Assembly: GCF_030052815.1 (NCBI RefSeq)
Contig: NC_079496.1
Span: forward strand, 69,119,652 to 69,183,651
DNA length: 64,000 nt
Reading direction: 5' to 3'
Source: Hevea brasiliensis
Lineage: Eukaryota > Streptophyta > Magnoliopsida > Malpighiales > Euphorbiaceae
Shown: piece by piece, positions 1 through 11,324 of the stretch
Layout of the letters: each line of letters begins with the position of its first letter
Numbering within the stretch: the stretch's first letter is position 1
The notes under the pieces: generated by a model
Databases searched by the model: none
What the model was told of the DNA's origin: nothing
Seen by the model: only the letters and a program-made list of their open reading frames with translations
Program-made: the position numbers and the translations under genes

Positions 1-54
1 CAGACACTGGTCGTCGGAACAGTAGAACGCACAACCGAATATAGGGGTGTTAAA
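1..54 (-). repeat. Element A 3' LTR, first 54 bp only
   Basis: On the minus strand this is the 5' head of the LTR. It matches the ends of other family LTRs (4704, 11005, 16297, 29960, 35337), which finish in GGTGTTACA on the plus strand. Here the end has decayed to GGTGTTAAA. It lies directly next to a C-rich tract that is the polypurine tract on the minus strand. The rest of the LTR is outside the window. Confidence 0.85.
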
Positions 55-80
55 ATTCTCCCCCCCTTAAAATAAATTTC
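55..80 (-). promoter_or_regulatory. Polypurine tract of element A
   Basis: On the minus strand this is a run of A and G, with seven or more G residues followed by AGAATT, immediately upstream of the 3' LTR. This is the position of the plus-strand primer for reverse transcription. The same tract occurs at 4705-4725 in element B. Confidence 0.8.
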
Positions 81-133
81 GTCTCAAAATTTTATCTGGT
101 ATCAGTCTTTGAATAGTTGTGGGTACTGTCACC

Positions 134-478
134 TCATGTCCTCTTCACGTTCCCAATAGCTTCCTGGCCTGAATGATGGTTCCACAGCACTTTAAACAAG
201 GGTATCTGTTTACTCCTTAGCTGCTTCACCTCATAAGCCAGAATCTCTACGGTTTCTTTTTCATATGAAAGGTCTGGATTTACCTCAATCACTTCAACTG
301 ATAGAACATGAGATGGGTCAGATCTGTGCCTCATTAACATGGAAACATGGAAAACACTGTGTATCCTTTCTAGCTCTGGAGGTAATGCCAACCGATATGC
401 CAAAGGACCCACTCTTTCCAAAACCTCATATGGTCCGATAAAGCGAAGACTTAGTTTCCCCTTTCTGCCGAATCTCAT
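134..478 (-). pseudogene. Element A integrase C-terminus with GPY/F motif and chromodomain
   Basis: The 114-codon reading frame starts at MRFGRKGKLSLRF and carries the GPY/F module (FIGPYEVLERVGPLAYRL), then a linker, then a chromodomain-like tail (EILAYEVKQLRSKQIPLFKVLWNH). In chromoviruses this tail is thought to guide integration to heterochromatin through histone marks. The usual end of the family, with EATWE followed by an acidic or basic tail, is altered here to QEAIGNVKRT by a small frame change. It overlaps the integrase core frame at 475-1143 by a few bases and continues the same protein after a frameshift near 480-520. Confidence 0.85.
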
Positions 479-1174
479 AATCCTCTTCTAAGGAGAAACT
501 TTAAGAAATACCTTATCACCCACTGCATATTCAATACTCTTCTCTTCAGATCAATATAGGACTTCTGACTGTCTGATGTAGCCTTGAGTCGATCTCTAAT
601 CAATCTAATATTTTCCTCTATTTGCTGAACAATTTCTGGCCCAATCATCTTTCTTTCACCTACTTCATCCCAACATAGGGGAGTTCTGCACTTTCTGCCA
701 TACAAAACTTCATATGCAGGCATCCCAATGCTTGATTGGTAGCTGTTGTTATAAGAAAACTCAATCAAAGGCAAGTGTGTATCCCAACTATCTTCAAACT
801 CAATCACACAAGCTCGTAGCATATCCTCCAAGATCTGAATTACTCTCTCAGACTGGCTATCTGTCTGTGGGTGGAATATCGTGCTGAAGTTCAATCTAGT
901 TCCTAAGGCTGTCAGAAGACTACCCCAGAATCTAGAAGTGAACCTAGGATCTCTGTCAGATACAATTGATACTGGTACCTCATGTAGTCTTACAATCTCA
1001 TCTATGCACAATTTGGCCAATCTTTCCAGGCTATAGTCCATCCGGACTGGCAAAAAATGAGCAGACTTGGCCAGTCTGTGAACTATAACCCATACTATAT
1101 CATGACTATTCTGTGTCCTCGGAAGTCCCATCACAAAATCCATAGTTATCCGTTCCCATTTCCACTCTGGTACT
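475..1174 (-). pseudogene. Element A integrase catalytic core
   Basis: DDE-type integrase core of about 222 residues. The first Asp is in TMDFVMGL just before and at the frame start, the second in VSDRDPRF, and the Glu in SERVIQ. The conserved YNNSYQSSIGM and YGRKCRTPLCWDE segments follow. The 5' part of the domain is separated by insertion of element B after GTACT (1170-1174) and resumes at 16303. The 3' end loses frame near 520, where the KRRVLNMQW reading replaces the KRRDIEYAVGDKVFL seen in element D. Integrase would insert the element cDNA into the host chromosome; this copy is broken. Confidence 0.88.
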
Positions 1175-4100
1175 TGTCACACCTTACCCCTTCATAAGGC
1201 ATAACATGATCCCGTAGTATAACTAATGAATTACCAACTTCATCTACTGATAACCCATTAAATATACTACAAGGGATTTTAAACCTTTTCTTATTTCTTT
1301 TTACAGCGGTGAGCACTTTTGACAGGTGTTAATTTTTTTTTAACTGAAGTAAAACCAAAAAACATATATGAAGTATCAGTAATTTCTGTAAAAATTTTGA
1401 CAGAGTGCCATCAATATTTTGAATAAAACAGTTCTTTAAAAACCTGTAAAAAGCACTTCCAATATATTTGTTCAATCCCAAACTCCAGTATGGCTCAACA
1501 CAAATCAATTTCCTTAACATTTGTCAAACTCAATTAAATATAAATTTTTAGTAGTTCTAAAAGTTGAGATAAGAAAAATATATTACAACATTTTTACAGG
1601 CCAAAATAATTTATAACTTTAGTTTACAACTGCTTAAGACCAAGTACAATATATACATACAGTGCACATACATTACAACAAAAATCACAAAAATATGGTA
1701 TACTCAATATACCCAGCAGAATCCCAAAATGTAGCACAAGCAGCCTACTCTGCTGCTCTGTCTATTTGCCTACCTGCAATAGCAATGAAAAAGCTATCGC
1801 TGAGCCAATGTCTCAGTGGTGCACAATATTAAAAAAATGTAATTTAAAACCATAAACCATAAATCATATAAACTGTAGATACTTAAAATCATAGTTAAAT
1901 TCAAAAGACAGAGAATGTCATAAAGAATTTAAACTCCATTTCATAATGTCTCAATGAATATCAATAAATCACACACACAGCTTAATCATGAATCCAAAGT
2001 CCAATTCGTCGCAAAAGCCGATGGCTAGTGAGGAATAACATAACTAGCTAGCAAATAAATGAGTACTCATCCTATTCGTCCTCAACTGGCACACACCTCA
2101 ACACTTCAGCCGGAGAGGAAATTCAAAGCCAATTCGTCCCACTAAACAAGCTAGCGAGGAATTCAATCAAATATACATGATAGCTGTGGTTTCAAACCAC
2201 TTGCAATATTTTTAAATCAATAAGTATCCATCAAATATCATTCAAATAAAATTTTTCACAATTTAAGCAATGACATACAAATTGTCATAATTTATTTTCA
2301 GTGAAAATTCAAAAGAAATAATTATTGTGCACAAACCTCTGATAAATGCCTCTTGGCCTTGACTCAGTGGTTCCTTCTCCTTCTCTGAGTCTTTGCTAAC
2401 TGAAACACATAATTGAAGTGCTTCAGAACTCTTTTAAATTGTTTCTTATAATAAAGTTCAATAATTAAATTTATTTAATACTATTACTTTCCTTAGTCAA
2501 CCTATAGTGTTGAACTTTGATGCACTTTAGGCGTATTAATTTTAATGTTATCAATATGTCACATTTTATAGTCCTTTAGTGTTGGCATGTGTTACCAATT
2601 TTATTTTCAAGTGAATTGCATTTTATTGTAATTTATCGGATTTTAGTATGCTATTTTGACCTAGCCGAATGACCTAGTTCCCTCAGTTTTCGAGTTCTGG
2701 TCCGAATTACAAACTTGTAGGCCTATGTCTTAGTGAACTTTTGCCACAAATTTTAGGTCATTTGGAGTTTACTAGACCAAGTTACCGTCATTTTACTATT
2801 GCTGGACTGATTGCAATAAAATGGCAAACTTAGGTCATTTTTAGGTCATTTCCTATTCTGGCAGTTTTTATACCTAACGTTGTGCAAGCATTTTGACTTA
2901 CTTATGGTCATTTCTGGGTTTTGGTGCCTTCATAAGAGTTGTAGCTCTATGTCTAAGCTTTCCATGGTATAAATTTCAGGTCATTTGGACCTGTTTTGAG
3001 TGAGTTATGGCCAAAATACTGATTGCTGTTCAAATGGTCAATTTTCAGGTTTGCAAAGTCACTAATCTGGATTTGGTTAATTCTCATGTCACTTTTTGGA
3101 TAGAATTTAGGTAGGCTTTCTTCATGAAAGTTGGCACATTTTGTGCCTAGTTTCACCTCCAATTGGCCTCATACCAATTGGAGTTACACAATTCCATTTA
3201 TAGCCTAAAACATATACTGCCTTTAGCACATTTTAAAAGCATCAATCCAAATACACATTCAACCAATTATATCTTCACTTCCCACACAATTCTGCACTTG
3301 TACCATACCATACCCATTCATTAGTTTGCATTATAGCAACTTTGGATAGAATACAATGAGCTTACATACACCAAATATAATTCCTAATTTACAATATCCA
3401 ATTCTAAATAATTTTTCACATAATACTCCTAACCAATACATACAATTTTCACTACCAAATTACATACATTATTACTACTATTTCATATACATAAGCTGCT
3501 ACTTTTTGTACCAGAATTCAACAACTTTTCATGAATTTAAACACTACCAATCTTCACCATGAGGCTGCAAAAGTAATACACACACATCAAGATTTCCATT
3601 TTAACTTTTCAAACTTACAAATCAAACTTTATACATGGTAAATCACTCCTATACATATAAACACTTAAATCAACACCACAAACTACCATTTACATATAAA
3701 AACAAGCTAAACATGATGAACTTCCATGGCTGCTGAAATGGAGCATCACCCTAACTTATTAAACCTCAACTTTTTTTCCATAAATCAACTCACCACAACC
3801 TTAGTTACAATTTTAATGAAACAAGTAATGAAAACAACCACTTACCTCTTTTGAAGCTTGACGAAAACTTCACTAAAACCTCTTAAAATTGCTATCAACT
3901 TCTTCCTTGCAAAGTGAGGATTAACTTTCATGAAGACCATTTACGCAAATAATGGCTTGAAGAGGGAGATGGGAGCTTGGACATGGGGCGGCCATGGGAA
4001 AGTTTCTTCAAGCTTGGTTCGGCTGGTTTTTAAAGTGAAGTTGAAGATGAGTTTCTGATGTCCCAAGTGCCTTTTATATGTCCATAGATTGAGGTTAGTG

Positions 4101-4704
4101 GAGCACTAATGTAAAATAATATTAGTTTAATCCAACTTTTAATTATTCCAAATCTTACCCATAATTTTCCTTATTTATACATTTCATTTTTCATGGGGTT
4201 TTCACTATTTAATATCACTTTATTTTCATGGATATTTAGGTCAAAAGCCAACTCTAGGTGTCAATTGACCACAATGCCCCTATTCGGGTTGTATTCCTAA
4301 TTTTTCAGTACCACCGATTTTTGTCGGTTTCTTGGTTTCTCATTTTTCTTTATACTAATTAATTAATTTTTCTTTGACATTTCCAATGTCATTTATACTT
4401 TAATAGAAGTTTATTTAAGTCTTAAAAATATTTTCCAAGGTTCCTCGTGGTCCAGGGCTAGTCAACGGTCCACGCCGCAACTTCCAAGTGTGGTCACCCA
4501 TCGCTACGGTTTTTGGCTCGTTTAACTTAGTTACATTTCGTTGCTCTTATTTTTCCTTTGTTTTTCTTGTATTTTCCTCTATTGTATTTCATTATTTTAT
4601 ATCTCCTCACTAATATTTAAGTATAATTTCAGGCATCCTAGCTGTCCGGACAGACACTGGTCACCGGAACAATAGAACGCACTACCGAACATAGGGGTGT
4701 TACA
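1175..4704 (-). repeat. Element B 3' LTR (3530 bp)
   Basis: Plus-strand boundaries are TGTCACACC at the left and GGTGTTACA at the right, so on the sense strand it runs TGTAACACC...GGTGTGACA. It pairs with 12771-16297 over its whole length. It carries the 5S-like block at 4472-4530 and the recurrent LTR module (about 2700-2800 and 2935-3020). No coding function is seen; the small ORFs inside are not conserved as proteins. Confidence 0.92.
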
Positions 4705-4725
4705 ATTCTCCCCCCCTTAAAATAA
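4705..4725 (-). promoter_or_regulatory. Polypurine tract of element B
   Basis: A G-rich purine run on the minus strand abutting the 3' LTR boundary at 4704. It matches the tract of element A at 55-80 almost base for base. Confidence 0.85.
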
Positions 4726-4749
4726 ATTTCGTCTCAAAATTTTACCTAG

Positions 4750-5590
4750 AATCAGTCTCTGAACAGCTGTGGGTGCTATCTCCTCATGTCCTCTTCATGT
4801 TCTCAAGTAGCTTCCTAGCCTGAATGACGGTTCCACAACACTTTAACCAGGGGTATCTACTTATTCCTCAGCTGCTTCACCTCATATGCCAGAATTTCTA
4901 TGGGTTCTTCCTCATATGAGAGGTCTGGATTTACCTCAATCTCTTCAACTGATAAAACATGAGATGGGTCAGATCTCTACCTCCTTAACATGGACACATG
5001 GAAGACACTGTGTATCCTTTCTAGCTTTGGAGGTAATGCCAACTGATATGCCAAAGGACCCACTCTTTCCAGAACCTCATATAGTCCAATAAAACAAGGT
5101 CTCAGTTTCCCCTTTCTGCCAAATCTCATAATCCTCTTCCAAGGAGAAACTTTGAGAAATACCTTATCACCCACAGCATATTTAATATCTCTTCTCTTCA
5201 GATCAATATAGGACTTCTGACTGTCTGATGCAGCCTTGAGTCGAGTTCTAATCAATTTGATCTTTTCCTCTGTCTACTGAACAATTTCTGGCCCAATCAT
5301 CTTTCTTTCATCTACTTCATTCTAACATAAGGGAGTTCTGCACCTTTTGCATACAAAGCTTTATATGGAGGCATCCCAATGCTTGATTGGTAGCTGTTAT
5401 TATAAGCAAACTCAATCAAAGGCAAGTGTGTATCCCAACTACTTTCAAACTCAATAACATAAGCTCATAGCATATCCTCCAAGATCTGAATTACCCTCTC
5501 AAACTGGCCATCTGTCTGTGGGTGGAATGCTGTGCTAAAGTTCAATCTAGTTCCTAGGGCTCTCAGAAGACTACCCCAGAATCTAGAAGT
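4750..5590 (-). pseudogene. Element B integrase C-terminal half and chromodomain (frameshifted)
   Basis: The frame at 4977-5255 gives KKRRDIKYAVGDKVFLKVSP-type sequence, followed by MRFGRKGKLRPCF, GLYEVLERVGPLAYQL (GPY/F region, with the central Pro lost to Leu) and FHVSMLRR. Downstream to about 4770 the chromodomain region is recognisable in another frame. The segment 5270-5590 matches the second half of the integrase core of elements A and D (LIEF-YNNSYQS, YGRKCRTPLC), but has frame changes and a stop in the linker. It is the same protein as 5563-6312, broken near 5585. Confidence 0.8.
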
Positions 5591-6312
5591 GAACCAAGGT
5601 CTTTGTCAGATACAATCGATATTGGCACTCCATACAGCCTTACAATATCATTTATGTACAATCCGGTCAATCTTTCGAGGCTATAGTCCACCCGGACTGG
5701 CAGAAAGTGAGCAGACATGGTCAGTCTGTCAACTATAACCCATACAGCATCATGGCTATTCTGTGTCCTCGAAAGTCCCATAACAAAATCCATAGTTATC
5801 CGTTCCCATTTCCACTCTGGTACTGGTAGTGGATATAACAAACTAGCTGGTACTTGATGTTCTGCCTTCACTTGCTGACAAGTTAGGCATTTGGAGACAA
5901 AATCAGCTATACCCATCCACCAGTAATGCTCTTTTAGCCCTCTGTACATTTTAGTTCCACCAGGATGCATAGCAAAAGGAGACTCATGTGCTTCCTTCAT
6001 AATGATCTGTCTCAATTCCACATCATTAGGAATGCACATTCTACTCTGATGTAGCAATAAACCATCATCTCTCATAGAAAATTCAGGTTTCTTGCCCTGT
6101 TGGACTTCTTTCAGTAGCTTTTGATATTTTTCATCATTCTGAGCAGCCATTCTGATCTGATCAATCATCACTGGCTGTACATGCCATGCAAGTACTGTCT
6201 GTCCCTCATCATCAATTTCCAAACTGGCATGCTGTGCTTTTAACTCATGTACCTTGGATAAAGGAGAAACTCTGAGACTTGCCATGGTCTTGCTACTTAA
6301 GGCGTCAGCCAC
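5563..6312 (-). pseudogene. Element B integrase N-terminal zinc-binding domain and first half of core
   Basis: A 249-codon frame starting in the RNase H/IN connector. It shows the HHCC zinc-binding domain (HPGGTKMYRGLKEHYWWMG, then CLTCQQVKAEHQ) and the start of the catalytic core with the first Asp (ITMDFVMGL) and second Asp region (SIVSDKD). After SDKD the frame shifts to GSLLDSGVVF, so the Glu-bearing half is lost from this frame. A short deletion joins WWMG directly to IADFVSK; element A has MKRDV between them. Confidence 0.87.
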
Positions 6313-6317
6313 TACAT

Positions 6318-6795
6318 TTGCTTTCCCTGGCTGATAGTCTATTAAGCAATCATATTCTTTAATCAGTTCTAACCATCTCCTCTGTCTCTAATTCAATTCC
6401 TTCTAGGTGCCCAAGTACCTCAAGCTCTTGTGATCTGTGTAGATGTAGCATTTCTCCCCATACAAATAGTGTCTCCAAATCTTCAGAGCAAAAATAATAG
6501 CTGCAGGCTCCAAGTCATGTGTTGGGTAGTTCCTCTCATGCGGTTTTAGCTGGCGTGATGCATATGTAATGACATTTCGATCTTGCATCAGTACACAGCC
6601 TAACTTATTATGAGAAGCATCACTATAAACTGTGTATTCTTTACCCGGGGTAGGTAAAGTAAGGACTGGAGCTTCAGTTAAACACCTCTTCAACTCATCA
6701 AAACTTTGCTGGCATTTATCCGTCCACTGAAATTTCACATCTTTCCGAAGCAGCTTGGTCAGTGGAGAAGCTAACATAGAAAACCCTTTCACAAA
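6318..6795 (-). pseudogene. Element B RNase H
   Basis: RNase H fold region with [17 protein letters not shown] (first catalytic Asp), then [21 protein letters not shown] (Glu position; PAA replaces LAA) and [10 protein letters not shown] (third acidic residue). It degrades the RNA strand during reverse transcription. In-frame stops occur after LRYLGT, where CAG has become TAG, and again after KELN. A stop also separates it from the RT at 6793-6795. Partner domains are the RT upstream and the integrase downstream. Confidence 0.87.
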
Positions 6796-7531
6796 CTAGC
6801 GGTAGTTTCCAGCTAAACCCAGAAAATTGTGAATTTCTGTGATATTCCTGGGTGGCTTCCAATTAAGGATAGCTTCTATCTTGCTAAAATCTACCTTGAT
6901 CCCTTCAGCTGACACAACATGTCCTAAGAAATAGATTTCTTTCAGCCAAAATTCACATTTCGATAATTTGGCATATAGTTGTTTCTCCCTTAAGGTCTGT
7001 AGTACAATCCGCAGATGTCTGTCATGCTCCTCTGCATTCCTCAAATATATCAAAATATCATCAATAAACACGACCAAAAATTGGTCAAGATATGGTCTAA
7101 AGATAGTGTTCATCAGATCCATAAAAGCAGCTGGAGCATTAGTTAACCCGAATGGCATTATCAGAAACTCATAGTGTCCATATCGAGTTATGAAAGCAGT
7201 TTTTGGAATACTCTGCTCTTGCACTTTCAACTGATAATAACTAGATCGCAAATCAATCTTGGAGAACACAGCTGCACCCTTCAGCTGATCAAACAGATCA
7301 TCAATGTGAGGTAATGGATATCTATTCTTTATTGTCACCATATTCAACTGTCGGTAGTCAATACATAAGCGGAGAGTGCCATCTTTCCTCTTAATAAATA
7401 ATACTGGCGCTCCCTAAGGTGACACACTAGGGTGGATGAAGCCCTTTTCAAGTAGTTCTTGCAACTATACCTTCAACTCCTTCAATTCTGCTGGTGCCAT
7501 TCTATATGGTGTTATGGAGATTGGATCCACA
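6796..7531 (-). pseudogene. Element B reverse transcriptase, interrupted by solo LTR
   Basis: RT palm and fingers on the minus strand. The upstream part (7360-7531) shows the PAELKEL and LLEKGFI-type segment with a stop at about 7413-7415, where the family has a Trp (SPWGAP). The frame at 6796-7347 carries [15 protein letters not shown] (first catalytic Asp), [16 protein letters not shown] and FIDDILIYL, the YxDD-type active site in which Phe-Ile-Asp-Asp is usual for gypsy elements. It then continues through KLSKCEFW and [11 protein letters not shown]. The upstream end is cut at 7531 by the solo LTR; the coding sequence resumes at 11011. Confidence 0.88.
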
Positions 7532-7536
7532 CCAGG

Positions 7537-10500
7537 TGTCACACCCTACCCCTCTGTAAGGCATAACATGATCCCGTAGTATACCTAATGAATTACCAAC
7601 TCCGTCTACTAATAACCCATTAAATACACTACAAGGGATTTTAAAAACTTTTCTTACTTCGTTTACAGTGGTGAGCACTATTTACAGGTGTTAAAAACCT
7701 TTTTGAACTGAAGTGATAGAACTAACACATTTGAATTATTTGGAATTTCTATAAAAATTTTGGCAGAGTGCCATTTGTATTTTGGATAAAACAGTTCTTC
7801 AGAAAACCTTTAAAAAGCACTTCAATATTTTTCCAAATCTCAACTCCAACATATTTCTCAACACAACATGTTTCTCAACTCAAATCCACAGTGATTTTTC
7901 AAAGACTGCGATACAAGAAATATAATACAATTTTTACAAGCCAAAATAACTCATAATTATTTTACAACTTCAAGGTACAATTTGAATTTACAACTGCTCA
8001 AAATCAAAAACAATATGTACATACAGTGGTCATAAATTACAGTACAAAATGCAAAATGTTGGTATACTCATTATACCCGGTAATCTCTCGCTGGAGGTAC
8101 TAGCAGCCTAGTCTGCTGCCCTGTCTGTCTACTGCACGATAAAGAATAAAGCTATCACTGAGACAATATCTCAGTGGTGCACAACATTAACCAAATACAA
8201 CTTTAAATCACAAATCATAAGTTATATAAATAGTGGATACTTAAAACCATAGTTAAATTCAAGACAGTAAATGTCAACAAGAATTTAAACTCCATTTCTC
8301 AATATCACAATAATTTTAATAAATCAAATCATGATTAAATTCAAAAGACAGTGAATGTCAATAAGAATTTAAACTCCATTTCTCAATATCACAATAATTT
8401 CAGTAAATCAAATCATGATTAAATTCAAAAGACAGTGAATGTCAATAAGAATTTAACTCCATTTCACAATCTCATAATACAAATCAATAAATCACACACA
8501 GCTTAATCATGTTCTAAAGTTCAATTCGTCCCAAAAGCCGATGGCTAATGAGGTATTCAATTCGTCCCAAAAGTCGATGACTAATGAGGAATAACATAGC
8601 TAGCTAGCAAAAATATGAGTACTCATCCAATTCGTCCTCAACAGGCACACACCTCAACACTTCAGCCAGAGAGAGAATTCAATTCGTCCCACTAGACAAG
8701 CTAGCGAGGAATACAATCAATATACATGATAGCTGTGGTTTCAAACCATTTCCAATACTTTTCAATCAATAAGTATCCATCAATATCATTCAAATAATTT
8801 TTCACAGTTTCACAATTCAAAACAACAATATATAAATAGTCATAATTTATTTCAATTGAAAATAATTCAAAAGAAATAGCTGTTGTGCACAAACCTCTGA
8901 TAATCGTCTCACAGTCCGACTCAGTGTTTCCTTCCCTTTCCCTGAGTCTTTACTAACTGAGAAACACAATTTGAAGTGTTTCAGTACTAAATTAAACTGT
9001 CTCTATCGATAATGTTTGATAAATAATTCACTGAAAGCTATTATTTGCTTAATCAACCTAATATATCGACCCTCGATGCGTTCTAGGTAAATTAGGTTTT
9101 AGTGTTACTAATATGTCACATTCGATAGTGTTTTAGGATTGGTACACGTTACCAATTTCATTTCCTTGTTTAGTGCATTTTATTGCAACTTGCTGGATTC
9201 CGGGATACTAGTTTGACCTAGCCGGACGACCTAGTTCCCTCGATTTTCGGGTTTCGGTCAAAACTACAAACTTGTAGGTCTATGTCTTATGGAACATGGG
9301 GCAAAATTTCAGGTCATTCTGAGTTATGTAGACCAAGTTATGGTCATTTTACTATTGCTGGTCAAATTGCACTAAAATTGGTCACTTTAGGTCATTTTAG
9401 GTCATTTTAGGTTCGGCCAGTTTTTTGACCCAAACTTGTGCAAGCTGTTTGACTTGCTTATGGTCATTTCTGGGCTTTGGTGTCCTCATAAGACTTGTAG
9501 ATATGGGTCTTAACTATTCATGGTTAAAATTTCAGGTCAATTGGACCTGTTTTGAGTGAGTTATGGCCTAAACACTAACTGCTGCCCAAATGGTCAGTTT
9601 TCAGGCCTCACTTGCACTTAATCCGGATTTGGTCATTTTTCAAGCTACCTTGCAAGCAGAATTTTGGTATGTTTTCTTCATGAAAGTTGGCACATTTTGT
9701 GCCTAGTTTCACCTCCAATTGGTCTCCTAATTATTATATACAATTTCCACAACCAATTTACATACATATTCATCAATCCTCAATATCACAATTCATCCAA
9801 TATCTTCATGAATTCAAACATTCATCAAGGAGTCTCAAGGCTGCCGAATGCTTCACATTGCCAAAATTCCCCATAGTTTCTTCCACTTCAATTCCAAATG
9901 CACAATCACCACATATACATGGAAATAACTTACTAGGATATTTATTCACCCTACTCAACATAAATTCACATCAAATATATGTAAGAATACTTCATTAAAT
10001 ATAGAACTCCATGGCTGTCCAAAATTGGATATATCAAGAACTCCTCAAAACTTTAAAATTTCTTCACAAAGCAAACACCCATAACATGTTTTCAAACTTT
10101 AACAAAGCAATATTCAAAAATACAAACTTACCTATTGTTAGGACTTGTTAAACCTTTACTAAACTTCCTTGATTTTGCTATCAAACTCTTCCTTGTGATG
10201 TGGAGGTAATCTTTAATGAAACAACCTAGGTGTTTGGAGGTGAATTGAAGGAGAGGATGAAGCTTGAAGCAAAACGGCTATGGTGGTTCTCAAGTTTTCC
10301 ATTTCGGTATGGATAAAGGAATTGGAGAAGATGAAGTTGCAGATTGTGTAATGGGTTTACACCTGCCCATTTAGTGTTTAGTTTATTCCATAGTGGTCCA
10401 CTTACACAAATTAAATCATATTATATGTTTAACTTTCATTTATCCCACATTAAACCCATAATTTTTGCTATTTACTTTATGTACCACCAATTTAATTTTT

Positions 10501-11005
10501 CATTATATTTTCCAAGTGTAATATTATTTATTTTTAATGGAAATTTAGGTCAAAAGACAATTAGGAATGTCAAATGACAACAATGCCCCTGTTCGGGTTG
10601 CATTCCCGATTTTTCGGTAACACCGGGTTTTGTCTGTTTTTCGATTTCTCACTTTTCCTTGTACTAATTATTTAATTTTTATTTGATATTTCTAATGATA
10701 TTTATACTTCAATTGATGTCTCTTTAAGTCCTAAAAATATTTTCCAGGGTTTCCCATACCAGTATTAGTCAACACCCACGCCGTGACTTCCAAGGTCACC
10801 CATCACTAGGGTTCTCGGCTCGCTTAACTTGGTTACATTTCTTTGCTATTATTTTTCCTTTGTTTTTCTTGTATTTTCTTTTCTTGTATTTCATTATTTC
10901 ATGTCTCCTCATTCATAACGAAGTGTAGTTCTAGGCATCCTAGCTGTCCGGACAACACTGGTCACCGGAACAGTAGAACGCACTACCGAACATAGGGGTG
11001 TTACA
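7537..11005 (-). mobile_element. Solo LTR inside element B, TSD CCAGG
   Basis: A single 3469-bp LTR (plus-strand TGTCACACC...GGTGTTACA) without internal region, flanked by CCAGG at 7532-7536 and 11006-11010. The uninterrupted homologous sequence in element A around 19045 has one CCAGG, so the duplication is real. It belongs to a subfamily shared with E and H rather than to the B LTRs: for example, 9180-9260 matches E at 33250-33320. It holds a local 84-bp tandem duplication at 8251-8470 and the 5S-like block at 10778-10830. Confidence 0.94.
8251..8470. repeat. 84-bp tandem repeat inside the solo LTR
   Basis: The segment beginning ATTAAATTCAAAAGACAG occurs at about 8252, 8333 and 8417, with the intervening AATTTAAACTCCATTTC and AATATCACAATAAT words also repeated. 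Period is about 84 bp with roughly 2.5 copies. Elements A and B have this segment only once at the matching place, so the expansion is private to this copy or subfamily. Confidence 0.8.
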
Positions 11006-11010
11006 CCAGG

Positions 11011-11318
11011 CATAACATTAATCTCAAACTGCACTTCTCTCTCTAGGGGTAATCCTGGCAATTCATCAGGAAACACATCTGAAAAGTCATATATATAGGG
11101 ATGTCCCTCAATGCCGGACTCCCCACTTGGGTGTCTACCACATGTGCCAAGTATGCTTCACACCCCTTTCTGATCATTTTTCTAGCTAGTGCAGCCGAAA
11201 TGATGTTTGATGGCAATAGCTGCCTCTCCCCATGTATTACCACATCACTATACTGAGGGAGACCAAAAGTGACTATCTTCATTCTACAGTCAATCATGGC
11301 GTGATGTCTCAGCCACAA
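11011..11318 (-). pseudogene. Element B protease C-terminal remnant (active-site part deleted)
   Basis: The 91-codon frame 11043-11318 matches the downstream half of the element A protease region (RHHAMIDCR, GERQLLPSN, AARKMIRKGCEAYLAHVVDT). The catalytic DPGSTHS segment and about 280 bp present in A at 19345-19625 are missing; the gag tail joins directly near 11315-11330. It then shifts frame toward the RT linker. Without the Asp this copy could not process its polyprotein. Confidence 0.83.
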
Positions 11319-11324
11319 TATCAG

